Shown here piece by piece: positions 7,175 to 15,884 of a DNA stretch of 37,742 bases. Source of the stretch: Calothrix sp. MO_167.B42 (lineage in GTDB: Bacteria; Cyanobacteriota; Cyanobacteriia; Cyanobacteriales; Nostocaceae); assembly GCA_030065255.1 (NCBI GenBank), contig JASJCX010000006.1:1-37742 (forward strand). The letters are read 5' to 3'. Position numbers and translations under genes: made by a program. How positions within the stretch are numbered: position 1 is the first letter of the stretch; every line of letters starts with the position of its first letter. Under the pieces are notes generated by a model, which saw only the letters and a list, made by a program, of their open reading frames with translations, was not told the DNA's origin and did not search any database.

Positions 7175-8422
7175 GTGAATGAGAAGTTATCAGATTATAT
7201 AAGTTCTACTGGAGAAAATGTTAATGGGTCAAACCCCCTAAATAGGGATAACCCCATCGCTGACAATCATGGCTTAAGAATGCACAATCTAGTGAGTAAT
7301 TATTTAGAGATATCAAAACCAGGCACAGGCAGAAAAAATAGCAAGTCCCTAAATGCCGATGTAAATTCTCATGTTAATTCTTGTAAACAACTTGACGAAT
7401 CATTAATCTCCATAGCTCAACAAGCCAAAGGTTATATAGTGAATGGCTTTGACTTAGATTTAGCAAAAGTTTTAGTAGTGGATGACCATGCTGCGAGTCG
7501 CATGACTGCCGTAGCTTTGCTAGCTATGGAAGGCTACGAAGTGATTGAAGCAGATAATGGGTCTGGTGTGGTGGAAATGGTGATTCAGCAGCAACCGGAT
7601 CTAGTGTTGTTGGATGTGATGATACCAGGGATTGATGGTTTTCAAGTTTGCCAATTATTGAAACAGGATGAGCGGACTAGATTGATACCAGTTATTTTTA
7701 TTACAGCATTAAATGACAAGCGATCACGAATTCGAGGGATTGAGGTTGGTGCTGATGACTTTTTAAGCAAGCCCTTCGATAGGGTTGAATTGGCAGCGCG
7801 AGTCAAGTCCTTGGTACAACAAAAACGTTTGAATGAAGATTTGGACCACGCCGAACAAGTATTATTTTCCATTGCTAGAGCCATTGAAAGTCGCGATCCC
7901 AACACTGGGGATCATTGTGAGCGGCTGGTAGCATTAGGGAAGGCTTTTGGTAAATATCTCAATCTTTCACGGAACGAAATTCGGGATTTAATGTGGGGAG
8001 GATATTTACATGATGTTGGTAAAGTCGGGATTCCTGATGCTGTACTCCTGAAAAAAGGCAATCTCACCCCCCAAGAATGGGAGATAATGAGACAACATGT
8101 TGCCATCGGCGAGAGTATATGTCAGCCACTACGGAGTATGCAAGGTGTAATCCCCATCATTCGCCATCATCACGAACGCTGGGATGGTTCTGGTTATCCC
8201 GATCAATTAGAAGGAAATCAAATCCCCTATCTAGCACAAATATTTCAAATTATTGATATTTACGATGCTCTGATTAGCGAAAGGCCATATAAAAAAGCTT
8301 TGACTCCTAAAGAAGCACTGGCGGTAATGGCAGCAGAAACAGCTAAGGGATGGCGCAATCCCCAGTTAATGAAGCAGTTTGCTGATTTTATTAATACCTG
8401 TCATTCCTCAGATAGTCTTTAA
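7175..8422 (+). CDS. Response regulator with HD-GYP phosphodiesterase domain
   Basis: A 415-residue response regulator. Residues 1-90 are polar and probably disordered; a receiver domain spans about 97-215 with phospho-acceptor Asp147 in LLDVMIPGIDGF, acidic pair in VVDDH, and Lys in SKPF; the output is an HD-GYP domain (about 225-400) with HD at 279-280 (LHDVGK), the HHHERWDGSGYP motif (GYP 340-342) and the QIIDIYDAL motif. HD-GYP domains hydrolyse cyclic di-GMP (or related dinucleotides), and all metal ligands look present. Start is GTG, chosen because GGAGG lies 6 bases upstream. No histidine kinase is nearby; a CRP-like site lies far upstream. Confidence 0.92.
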   Translation: MNEKLSDYISSTGENVNGSNPLNRDNPIADNHGLRMHNLVSNYLEISKPGTGRKNSKSLNADVNSHVNSCKQLDESLISIAQQAKGYIVNGFDLDLAKVLVVDDHAASRMTAVALLAMEGYEVIEADNGSGVVEMVIQQQPDLVLLDVMIPGIDGFQVCQLLKQDERTRLIPVIFITALNDKRSRIRGIEVGADDFLSKPFDRVELAARVKSLVQQKRLNEDLDHAEQVLFSIARAIESRDPNTGDHCERLVALGKAFGKYLNLSRNEIRDLMWGGYLHDVGKVGIPDAVLLKKGNLTPQEWEIMRQHVAIGESICQPLRSMQGVIPIIRHHHERWDGSGYPDQLEGNQIPYLAQIFQIIDIYDALISERPYKKALTPKEALAVMAAETAKGWRNPQLMKQFADFINTCHSSDSL

Positions 8423-8447
8423 CCTGGTAATTACTGGTATAACCTAG

Positions 8448-8462
8448 TAATACTGTGTATTA
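8448..8462. promoter_or_regulatory. Small palindrome upstream of glmU
   Basis: TAATAC TGT GTATTA, a perfect 6-bp inverted repeat about 70 bases before the glmU start, within a GTAATTACTGGTATAACC-rich stretch. It may be an operator or simply AT-rich promoter sequence. Confidence 0.2.
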
Positions 8463-8532
8463 GGTGCTATGTGAGCCGAAATGCACATTGCCAACCCATT
8501 TATTGCAATTAATTCATAGCCAATAGCTCATT

Positions 8533-9888
8533 ATGGTAGTCGTAGCAATTCTAGCGGCGGGACGCGGGACGCGGATGAAATCAGAAATGCCTAAGGTTTT
8601 ACATACTTTGGGTGGAAAATCACTACTCGAACGGGTCCTTGATAGTGTTAAACCCCTTTCACCTTCACGCCAAATGGTAATTGTGGGGTACCAAGCTCAA
8701 TCTGTTCAAACTGCTATGGAATCTATTCCAGGATTAGAGTTTGTGGAACAAACTGAACAACTAGGTACGGGTCATGCTATTCAGCAGTTATTACCCCATT
8801 TACAAGATTATCAGGGGGATTTGTTGATACTCAATGGTGATGTGCCCTTACTTAGTTCCCAAACCCTAATAAATTTATTACGAACTCACCAAGAAAAACA
8901 GAATGCTGCGACTATATTGACAGCACAAATGAGGGAACCCCAAGGGTATGGACGGGTGTTTTGCGATGGTGAAAATGTAGTGCAGCAGATTGTGGAAGAC
9001 AAGGATTGCACTGCGGCTCAAAAACAAAATTGTCGGATTAATGCTGGCGTTTACTGCTTCCGTTGGCAGGATTTGGCGCAAATTCTCCCTGGTTTACAAA
9101 CAAATAATGCTCAAAAAGAATATTACTTAACGGATGCTGTTACCCAAGTTGCACCTGTGATGGCTGTGGATGTGGAAGATTACCAAGAAATTTTGGGTAT
9201 CAATAACCGTATGCAGCTAGCGGGAGCCTATGAAATTTTGCAAAGTCGCATTAAGAAAAAATGGATGATGGCTGGTGTCACCCTCATCGATCCCACCAGC
9301 ATTACCATTGACGAAACTGTAGAATTACAATCAGATACCATTATTGAACCCCAAACCCATCTCCGGGGAAATACGGTGATTAAGAGTGGTTGTCGTATCG
9401 GACCTGGAAGTTTAATTGAAAATAGTTACATCGGGGAAAATGTAACCGTACAATATTCCGTAGTTACAGACAGTTCCGTACTTTCCACATCCAAGGTTGG
9501 GCCCTATGCCCATTTAAGGGGTCATGTGGAAGTGGGTGAAGGGTGTAGAATTGGCAACTTTGTGGAGTTGAAAAATACCCAGTTAGGCGATCGCACCAAT
9601 GTAGCCCATTTATCCTATCTGGGGGATACCACTGCGGGGACTCAAGTTAATGTCGGTGCTGGAACAATTACAGCTAATTATGATGGTGTGAAAAAGCACA
9701 AAACCATCATAGGCGATCGCACTAAAACTGGTTCTAATAGTGTTCTGGTTGCACCAATTAATCTGGGTGATAATGTTTACATCGCAGCTGGTTCAACGGT
9801 GACGGAAGATGTCCCCGGTGAGTCTTTGGTGATTGCTCGCGCCCGTCAGGTTGTTAAACCAGGATGGCAAAGGAAGGTTGACAGTTGA
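8533..9888 (+). CDS. glmU: Bifunctional GlmU: GlcN-1-P acetyltransferase / GlcNAc-1-P uridyltransferase
   Basis: A 451-residue cytoplasmic enzyme making UDP-GlcNAc for peptidoglycan and envelope polysaccharide. The N-terminal nucleotidyltransferase domain has the signature [18 protein letters not shown] (residues 7-24) and the GTGHA, NGDVPLL and GVYCF motifs; the C-terminal left-handed beta-helix (from about 250) has the hexapeptide repeats and acetyltransferase motifs [20 protein letters not shown] and GSNSVLVAP. Length is normal. The last codons (V-D-S-stop) are encoded by the start of a GTTGACA tandem array, so the extreme C-terminus is repeat-derived. Confidence 0.97.
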   Translation: MVVVAILAAGRGTRMKSEMPKVLHTLGGKSLLERVLDSVKPLSPSRQMVIVGYQAQSVQTAMESIPGLEFVEQTEQLGTGHAIQQLLPHLQDYQGDLLILNGDVPLLSSQTLINLLRTHQEKQNAATILTAQMREPQGYGRVFCDGENVVQQIVEDKDCTAAQKQNCRINAGVYCFRWQDLAQILPGLQTNNAQKEYYLTDAVTQVAPVMAVDVEDYQEILGINNRMQLAGAYEILQSRIKKKWMMAGVTLIDPTSITIDETVELQSDTIIEPQTHLRGNTVIKSGCRIGPGSLIENSYIGENVTVQYSVVTDSSVLSTSKVGPYAHLRGHVEVGEGCRIGNFVELKNTQLGDRTNVAHLSYLGDTTAGTQVNVGAGTITANYDGVKKHKTIIGDRTKTGSNSVLVAPINLGDNVYIAAGSTVTEDVPGESLVIARARQVVKPGWQRKVDS

Positions 9889-10026
9889 CACTTCGACAAG
9901 CTCAGTGCGAGCAGTTGACAGTTGACAGTTGACAGTTAAAAGTGAGGGAGTGATGGAGTGTCATTTCAGTTATCAGTTATCAGTTGTCAACTAACAACTA
10001 ACAACTAACAACTGTCAACTAACAAC
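9877..10026. repeat. GTTGACA / CAACTAA tandem arrays between glmU and iaaA
   Basis: Heptamer arrays fill the gap between two convergent genes. GTTGACA copies at 9877-9890 and 9912-9937 are interrupted by a 20-base insertion (CTTCGACAAGCTCAGTGCGA), itself a common cyanobacterial dispersed sequence. A second block at 9967-10026 consists of CAGTTAT and then CAACTAA units. The first copies form the 3' end and stop codon of glmU; the last ends one base before the stop codon of iaaA. Confidence 0.85.
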
Positions 10027-10027
10027 C

Positions 10028-10981
10028 CTAAATACAGCCTGTTTGCGTACCCTTTGCTACTTCTAGGGTATCGCCAATTTTATTACCATCATGGAAAGCT
10101 GCTAGTAACACATCACAGGTTTTTCCCCAAGCGATGGTTCCTTTAGCATCTAAAGCAATAGCTCCTAAATCCCGTTTGTTGTCCCCTGCTTCCTGAAATG
10201 ACTTTGCCATGGCCTGTTGCAGGGACATACCATCACTAAGCCGGATGACAATCCGTGGTGCTAAACACTCATCAATAATATCTTCCCCAATGCCAGTACA
10301 ACTAACACCACCATGGGTGGTTGCATAATTACCTGCGGGCATGGCAGAATCACTGACTCTGCCAATGCGCTCAAAGCCCTTACCACCAGTGGAAGTACCG
10401 GCAACTACATTACCTTCAGTATCTAAAGCGACAACGCCAATTGTGCCTCGACGGGCATTGCTGCTTTCTGCTAATTCTGGTTCTGCTATTACCCCAGCCA
10501 TATTTTTTTGAAAATTATCTTGACGCTCTTGTATCCATTCTTGCAAACGCATATCTGTGAGTCCATCATGGCTAGGAATTTGTAACTCTCGCACTAATTC
10601 CCCTGCACCATAATCCGACAGTACTCGGTCTGTGGAATCTTGTAAAAATTGAGCTAACTCAATGGGGTTTTTCACCCGAGAAACATTTATTACTCCACTA
10701 AAACTTTGAGCTGTTCCATCCATCAAGGAAGCACTCATGCGGATTTGTCCATCTGATTGGAGTACGGAGCCAGTACCTGCATTAAAGCGGGGTTCATTTT
10801 CCAATAGTTGACAACCCCGGACTACTGCTGATTTTGCACTAGCTCCGGCCAGTAGCATAGTATAAACTTCTTCCACAACTTGATGGAGTAATTGGCGTAC
10901 TTTCTCCACTCCACCTTTACCTTGGAGAGAACTACCAGCCCCACCATGAATAATTAATTTAGGCTGTATCTTTGTTGTCAT
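10028..10981 (-). CDS. iaaA: Isoaspartyl peptidase / L-asparaginase (plant type, Ntn-hydrolase)
   Basis: A 317-residue precursor of the plant-type asparaginase family, which hydrolyses L-Asn and isoaspartyl dipeptides and matures by autocleavage. Thr180 in ARRGTIGVVALD is the expected nucleophile exposed by cleavage; N-terminal IIHGGAG and the substrate motifs GRVSDSAMPAGNYAT and TTHGGVSCTGIGE are present. Length agrees with the E. coli type enzyme. In cyanobacteria such enzymes have been linked to breakdown of aspartyl-arginine from cyanophycin. It stands alone, convergent with glmU. The region immediately before the start is a copy of a 38-bp segment also found at 12249-12286. Confidence 0.93.
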   Translation of the reverse strand: MTTKIQPKLIIHGGAGSSLQGKGGVEKVRQLLHQVVEEVYTMLLAGASAKSAVVRGCQLLENEPRFNAGTGSVLQSDGQIRMSASLMDGTAQSFSGVINVSRVKNPIELAQFLQDSTDRVLSDYGAGELVRELQIPSHDGLTDMRLQEWIQERQDNFQKNMAGVIAEPELAESSNARRGTIGVVALDTEGNVVAGTSTGGKGFERIGRVSDSAMPAGNYATTHGGVSCTGIGEDIIDECLAPRIVIRLSDGMSLQQAMAKSFQEAGDNKRDLGAIALDAKGTIAWGKTCDVLLAAFHDGNKIGDTLEVAKGTQTGCI

Positions 10982-10982
10982 A

Positions 10983-11020
10983 CAATGAAAGGATTTTGGA
11001 TTTTAGATTTACCGATTGAT
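10983..11020. repeat. 38-bp direct repeat, copy 1
   Basis: This segment begins CAATGAAAGGATTTT and ends TTTACCGATTGAT. It matches 12249-12286 at 35 of 38 positions in the same orientation. The two copies bracket the DUF2256 and LURP-one-like genes. Confidence 0.75.
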
Positions 11021-11128
11021 TCCACGGATCAAGGTGAGTAGTTACGAACCACTCACTATGTGCTTTTTCCTATTGAGGAATATGCGATCGTGTTAATCTC
11101 AGGGTATATTATACGCAAGTGCTGTTAA

Positions 11129-11305
11129 CTAGATATCTGTAGTATTTGAATTATTTGTAACTGTAGAACGACGACGACGGCAACGTTCAGAACAATATTT
11201 CACCTCATTCCAGCAATTTTCCCATTTTTTACGCCAGGTAAAGGGACGTTGACATACTGGACAAATTTTGCTTGGTAAGTCTGATTTTGAATAGTTGCGT
11301 CCCAT
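11129..11305 (-). CDS. DUF2256 small zinc-finger-like protein
   Basis: A 58-residue protein that begins MGRNYSKSDLPSKICPVCQR and continues PFTWRKKWENCWNEVKYCSE, then RCRRRR and a polar tail. The CPVC...C...YCSERC arrangement (Cys16, Cys19, Cys31, Cys38, Cys42) and the PFTWRKKWxxCW core are characteristic of DUF2256, a short family widespread in cyanobacteria and proteobacteria and presumed to bind zinc. Function is unknown. The start ATG follows a TTGTATTGTATAAATT stretch that could serve as promoter. It is the nearest downstream neighbour of the LURP-one-like gene on the same strand, but about 290 bases with a nonamer array separate them, so co-transcription is uncertain. Confidence 0.88.
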   Translation of the reverse strand: MGRNYSKSDLPSKICPVCQRPFTWRKKWENCWNEVKYCSERCRRRRSTVTNNSNTTDI

Positions 11306-11592
11306 AATTTATACAATACAAATTAAAAATAGCGATCGCTAGAGGTAGAAACCAATTATAGTTGACGGTTGACGGTTGATGGTTACACCTCCCACACTCC
11401 CCACACTCCCCACACTCCCCACACTCCCCACACTTCCCACACTTCCCACACTCCTCACACTCCCCCTGCCCCCGTTCGGCTGAGCTCACGGCCGAAGCCT
11501 GCCCCCTGCCTCTTCGGTGACAGTCCTCAAGTCGAACAATACCGTCCTAACCAATATGTCTGTTGCTATAACAACATTCATAAAACGCAACA
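11306..11592. repeat. CCCACACTC nonamer array and flanking repeats
   Basis: Eight 9-bp units of CCCACACTC (late copies CCCACACTT) occupy 11391-11462, preceded by GTTGACGGTTGACGGTTGATGG heptamer relics at 11361-11382 and followed by a CCCCTGCC-rich stretch. The complementary strand reads as a Cys-Gly-Glu repeat peptide, but this is repeat sequence, not a gene. The related GTGTGGGAA array appears at 22257 and 23274. Confidence 0.85.
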
Positions 11593-12177
11593 CTAACCGC
11601 GATTTCGTTCCAATAGCAGCATCATCATTAAACTTAACAATACTTGCTTTTGTTCTTGTTCACTAATTTGATTTACGGTTTTAATGGTGAATTTCCTGGA
11701 CAGGAATGAAGGGATTTTTTCCAAACGCATCACCACTGTTTCATCTGGACGACTAACTAAATATACGGGGTTAAAGACGTAACCAGTCAAAAGACCGATA
11801 ATAGGTATCTCTGCAAATAGAGCGTCCGCTATTTTAATCCAGGGATTTTTTTCCTGAATAGTCATAATTACATTATCACCATCAAAGATATCATAACGGG
11901 CACGCCATAGAGAACGCAAACCTCGTCTTTTGACCGCACCAATGGCATGATTATTAGTATCAGTAAAATCGTAGCGGGCGGAAAAATCAATGATGCGATC
12001 GGCTTTAATATAGTAAAGTGGTTTGTTACGTCCAGCATCTGCAAAGACGGTAATTAATTCCTTGAGTTTAAAGAGTTTCTGCTTGACGTAGAACTGTAGA
12101 TTTCCTTGGCCATCCACCACGGATATTTGGGGTGCTAATGCCCAGAATTTAAAGGTAAGCTCTAGGGGATATTGCAT
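11593..12177 (-). CDS. LURP-one-related / scramblase-like beta-barrel protein
   Basis: A 194-residue protein resembling the LURP-one-related (Tubby C-terminal/phospholipid-scramblase-like) fold: short antiparallel strand repeats such as LQFYVKQKLFKLKELITVFA, KPLYYIKADRIIDF, ARYDIFDGDNVIMTIQEKN and VYLVSRPDETVVMRLEK. A hydrophobic stretch at about 120-140 (IPIIGLLTGYVFNPVYLV) matches the buried or membrane-associated helix of the fold. Bacterial members have no settled function. It precedes the DUF2256 gene on the same strand. Confidence 0.65.
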   Translation of the reverse strand: MQYPLELTFKFWALAPQISVVDGQGNLQFYVKQKLFKLKELITVFADAGRNKPLYYIKADRIIDFSARYDFTDTNNHAIGAVKRRGLRSLWRARYDIFDGDNVIMTIQEKNPWIKIADALFAEIPIIGLLTGYVFNPVYLVSRPDETVVMRLEKIPSFLSRKFTIKTVNQISEQEQKQVLLSLMMMLLLERNRG

Positions 12178-12470
12178 AGTTAATGATTGGATAATGATAG
12201 ATTTCTGGCCTTATTAATCCCACTTTTGAGAACTAACTAACAGTCATTCAATGAAAGGATTTTAGATGTTGGATTTACCGATTGATATCATGTCTGTACA
12301 TCTGGACGGGCAAGGATGCCCATCCCACTGTTAGTTTTATAGCAATAGACATATTTTAGGAAGGTATTTTTGACTCAAGAACTGTCAACTGTCAACTGAT
12401 AGAAAACTTCACCAGTAAAGTCTAGAATAGTGGTAATAGCTCTCCAATTAATCGATCGCACGAATGAATT
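12178..12470. repeat. Intergenic region with second copy of the 38-bp repeat
   Basis: Copy 2 of the 38-bp direct repeat lies at 12249-12286. A short CAACTGT heptamer relic is at 12384-12398. The region separates two divergent genes and should contain both promoters; no copper-responsive operator is recognisable in front of the ATPase. Confidence 0.6.
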
Positions 12471-14825
12471 ATGACTGCTGAAAATACCCTTGCCTTAAAA
12501 TTGGCAGGGATGCGTTGTGCTTCCTGTGCCAAAACTGTGGAAACTGCAATCGCGAAAGTTCCTGGTGTGAGTGGATGCACTGTCAATTTTGGTGCGGAGC
12601 AAGCCACGATTAAATATAATCCTCAATTGGCAAATTTAGGGACAATTCAAGCAGCGGTGGAAGCTGCTGGTTATTCAGCCCAACCCTTGCAAGCAGATAT
12701 ACTTGCATCCGGGGATCTTAGAGAAAAAAATGCTCGCTGTGCTAAAGCCCGGGAGTTAAAAATTAAGGTTGTAGTGGGAGGAATAATCAGTACTATACTT
12801 GTATTCGGCTCCCTACCAATGATGACTGGGCTGGATTTATCTTTCATTCCTCCATGGTTGCATAACCCTTGGTTGCAGTTAGTCTTAACCACCCCCGTAC
12901 AATTTTGGTGTGGCTATGACTTCTATATTAATGCTGGGAAGGCACTCAGAAATCATATTGCCACAATGGATACTCTGATAACTCTGGGTACCAGTGCAGC
13001 GTTTTTCTATTCCCTTTTTGCAACTATATTTCCTGGCTTTTTTACTGTTCAGGGTTTGCCGGCAGAAGTATATTATGAAACTGCGGCGGTAGTCATCACT
13101 TTAATTCTTTTGGGACGATTGTTTGAACATCGCGCTCGGGGAAAAACCTCAGAAGCGATTCGTCAATTGATTGGTTTGCAGCCGAAAACTGCTAGGGTGA
13201 TTCGAGATGGGAAGGAAGTTGATATTCCCATAGTCGCAGTCACGATTAATGATGTGGTTTTAGTCCGTCCCGGGGAAAAAATTCCTGTGGATGGGGAAGT
13301 TGTGGAAGGGAGTTCTACCATAGATGAATCTATGGTAACGGGGGAAAGCATACCTGTAGAGAAACAACTAGGTGATGAGGTAATTGGGGCAACAATTAAT
13401 AAAACAGGTAGTTTTAAATTCCGAGCCACAAGGGTAGGAAAAGATACTTTCCTGGCGCAAATCGTCCAATTAGTCCAACAAGCCCAAGGCTCAAAAGCTC
13501 CCATTCAAAGGTTAGCAGACCAAGTTACCGGCTGGTTTGTGCCGGTGGTAATTGCCATTGCAATTATAACTTTTGTCATCTGGTTGAGTTTCACGGGCAA
13601 TTTGACCTTAGCTTTAATTCCCACGGTTGGTGTACTAATTATTGCCTGCCCCTGTGCTTTGGGTTTAGCTACACCCACTTCCGTCATGGTGGGTACGGGT
13701 AAGGGTGCAGAAAATGGGATTTTAATTCGGGATGCGGAAAGTCTGGAATTGGCACATAAAATCCAAACCATTGTTTTAGATAAAACTGGTACTTTAACCA
13801 TGGGTAAACCTACGGTGACAAACTTTGCTACCGTGGCAGGAACCGCAAATAAGAATGAGTTAAAACTGTTACGTTTAGCTGCAACGGTGGAAAAACATTC
13901 CGAACATCCTCTGGCAGAAGCAATTGTGAATTATGAAAAATCACAAAGGGAATCTTTACCAGGAGCGCAACAGCTGAAAGTCCCAACATTTAATAGTTTT
14001 GCGGCCTTTACTGGTAGTGGCGTACAAGGTATAGTTGCCGATCGCCTGGTGCAAATTGGGACTCAACGATGGATGGAAGAATTGGAAATTAATACTGATA
14101 AATTATGTAATTATCAAGACATATGGTCAGCAGATGGAAAAACCATAGTGTGGATGGCCGTGGATGGGGAAATAGAGGCAATATTTGGCATTGCTGATGG
14201 CTTAAAATCATCTAGTCAGGCAGCTGTGGCAGCCTTGCAAAATATGGGTTTAGAAGTAGTCATGCTCACAGGAGATAACCAACAAACCGCAGAAGCGATC
14301 GCCGGGGAAGTTGGTATAAAAAGAGTCTTTGCCCAAGTGAGACCGGAGCAAAAAGCCGCCATTGTAAAATCTATACAAGGGGAGAAGTTGGGCAACGGAT
14401 GCAACGGATATAACGGATATAACGGATATAATAAGGGATTATCAAAATCTAAAATTGTTGCCATGGTGGGGGATGGTATTAATGATGCACCGGCTTTAGC
14501 CCAAGCGGATGTGGGAATTGCTATTGGTACGGGCACAGATGTGGCGATCGCAGCTAGTGATGTTACTCTCATCTCAGGGGATTTACAGGGGATTGTGACT
14601 GCAATTCAACTCAGTCGAGCTACTATTGGTAATATTCGGCAAAATCTGTTCTTTGCTTTTGTATATAATATTGCTGGTATCCCCATTGCCGCAGGGGTTT
14701 TATTTCCTATTTTTGGCTGGTTACTCAATCCGATTATTGCAGGGGCTGCCATGGCATTTAGTTCAGTTTCTGTGGTGAGTAATGCCTTGCGTTTACGTAA
14801 TTTTCAACCGAAAACCATGGGTTAA
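12471..14825 (+). CDS. Copper-transporting P1B-type ATPase
   Basis: A 784-residue Cu+ pump. An N-terminal HMA domain has the metal motif GMRCASC (Cys16, Cys19); eight membrane helices are expected; TGES actuator motif near residue 290; CPC at 393-395 in [12 protein letters not shown]; phosphorylated Asp437 in DKTGTLT; HP motif in [18 protein letters not shown] with Asp668; and helix 7/8 motifs [11 protein letters not shown] and [16 protein letters not shown], which mark Cu+ specificity. Cyanobacteria have CtaA and PacS members of this type, feeding plastocyanin and cytochrome oxidase; which one this is cannot be decided by eye. Residues 641-656 contain an unusual in-frame NGY repeat (see findings). 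The stop codon begins an 11-copy AATAAGT array. Confidence 0.95.
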   Translation: MTAENTLALKLAGMRCASCAKTVETAIAKVPGVSGCTVNFGAEQATIKYNPQLANLGTIQAAVEAAGYSAQPLQADILASGDLREKNARCAKARELKIKVVVGGIISTILVFGSLPMMTGLDLSFIPPWLHNPWLQLVLTTPVQFWCGYDFYINAGKALRNHIATMDTLITLGTSAAFFYSLFATIFPGFFTVQGLPAEVYYETAAVVITLILLGRLFEHRARGKTSEAIRQLIGLQPKTARVIRDGKEVDIPIVAVTINDVVLVRPGEKIPVDGEVVEGSSTIDESMVTGESIPVEKQLGDEVIGATINKTGSFKFRATRVGKDTFLAQIVQLVQQAQGSKAPIQRLADQVTGWFVPVVIAIAIITFVIWLSFTGNLTLALIPTVGVLIIACPCALGLATPTSVMVGTGKGAENGILIRDAESLELAHKIQTIVLDKTGTLTMGKPTVTNFATVAGTANKNELKLLRLAATVEKHSEHPLAEAIVNYEKSQRESLPGAQQLKVPTFNSFAAFTGSGVQGIVADRLVQIGTQRWMEELEINTDKLCNYQDIWSADGKTIVWMAVDGEIEAIFGIADGLKSSSQAAVAALQNMGLEVVMLTGDNQQTAEAIAGEVGIKRVFAQVRPEQKAAIVKSIQGEKLGNGCNGYNGYNGYNKGLSKSKIVAMVGDGINDAPALAQADVGIAIGTGTDVAIAASDVTLISGDLQGIVTAIQLSRATIGNIRQNLFFAFVYNIAGIPIAAGVLFPIFGWLLNPIIAGAAMAFSSVSVVSNALRLRNFQPKTMG
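14395..14435 (+). repeat. In-frame 9-bp repeat (AACGGATAT) in the ATPase P domain
   Basis: Four near-identical 9-bp units, the first AACGGATGC and three AACGGATAT, encode [12 protein letters not shown] between the KSIQGE helix and the [12 protein letters not shown] hinge motif. The repeat length is a multiple of three, so copy-number change would not break the frame. Confidence 0.9.
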
Positions 14826-14900
14826 TAAGTAATAAGTAATAAGTAATAAGTAATAAGTAATAAGTAATAAGTAATAAGTAATAAGTAATAAGTAATAAGT
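14824..14900. repeat. AATAAGT heptamer array, 11 perfect copies
   Basis: Seventy-seven bases made of eleven uninterrupted AATAAGT units between the convergent Cu-ATPase and HDAC-like genes. The first two bases belong to the TAA stop codon of the ATPase. Perfect copies imply recent expansion or homogenisation. Confidence 0.95.
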
Positions 14901-14933
14901 AAATTGAGTTCGGTGCAATTTGTGGGCTATGCA

Positions 14934-15860
14934 TTAGTCCCATGGGGAGCAGCTAGATACACAAGCCTTAATGGTCTGTATTACCGATTGAGCCAAGCTA
15001 TTGAGTTCATACCCACCTTCTAAACCAAAAATAATCTTCCGAGTAATTCCTAAGCATAGCTTGGTCAATATCCCGTAATCTTCTGGTTGGAGTTTTACCC
15101 ATCCAAGTGAGTCTGCTTCATTGGCATCATACCCTGCGCTTACTATCAGTAGATTTGGTTGAAAATCCAGCAAGAAAGGTATAACTCTTTCTTCAAAAAT
15201 TGGTTTGTATTCCTTTATGGAGTTCCCTTGTTTAACTCGAATATTCAAAACGTTATCGTAAGCTCCTCTTTCTTCTTCTCTACCCGTAAAGGGAAAAAAT
15301 GGAGACTGGTGGATTGAGCACAAAGCAATGTGAGGATTATTTTCTACTAATTCTTGAGTCCCGTTGCCATGATGAACATCCCAATCTAAGATTGCTACTC
15401 GCTCAACATCGGGTTGTTCCAGGGCGTAGTGGGCAGCAATCGCAGCATTAGCAAACAAGCAAAAGCCCATCCCCGTGTTTTGTAAGGCATGATGTCCAGG
15501 AGGACGTACTAGGGCAAAGGAAGGATACCCAGTTTTCAAAGTTAGATTGATTCCATCCATCCAAGCACTTACAGCTAATAAGGCAACATTAAAGCTATCT
15601 GGTGAGACAAAGGTATCTTCATAGAAGTTGCCTCCACCATTATTTGCCATATCTTCTACTTTTTGAATATATTTACTGCTGTGAAAACGATTCAAATACT
15701 TTCGTAAATCTCTGGAGGTCGGCTCAACCCAATGTAAAAGCAGATTATCTGTTTGCTGACCCAATGCTTCAATGATCGCACGTAATCTTTCGGGTCTTTC
15801 TGGATGATTATCACTAGTCTTGTGCAAAAGGAATTTGTCGCTGTAAATAATTGAAATCAT
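14934..15860 (-). CDS. Histone-deacetylase family (AcuC/class II HDAC-like) hydrolase
   Basis: A 308-residue zinc-dependent deacetylase fold protein. Motifs: N-terminal HPERPERL, RPPGHHAL (tandem catalytic His), AILDWDVHHGNGTQE (zinc Asp/His), LIVSAGYDANEADSLGW (second zinc Asp), and FGLEGGYELNSLA at the C-terminal end. The catalytic set is complete. Bacterial members act on acetyl-lysine proteins or acetylated small amines; substrate is not predictable here. Transcribed on the same strand after the DUF1400 hydrolase with a gap of about 24 bases, so the two probably share an operon. Confidence 0.92.
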   Translation of the reverse strand: MISIIYSDKFLLHKTSDNHPERPERLRAIIEALGQQTDNLLLHWVEPTSRDLRKYLNRFHSSKYIQKVEDMANNGGGNFYEDTFVSPDSFNVALLAVSAWMDGINLTLKTGYPSFALVRPPGHHALQNTGMGFCLFANAAIAAHYALEQPDVERVAILDWDVHHGNGTQELVENNPHIALCSIHQSPFFPFTGREEERGAYDNVLNIRVKQGNSIKEYKPIFEERVIPFLLDFQPNLLIVSAGYDANEADSLGWVKLQPEDYGILTKLCLGITRKIIFGLEGGYELNSLAQSVIQTIKACVSSCSPWD

Positions 15861-15884
15861 GGGTAGCAGCTAAAATTGATTACT

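Noticed and set aside
11229-11489. Minus-strand Cys/Gly/Glu-repeat reading frame resembling a metal-binding peptide
   Set aside because: It is only the translation of the CCCACACTC nonamer array and overlaps the real DUF2256 gene in another frame.
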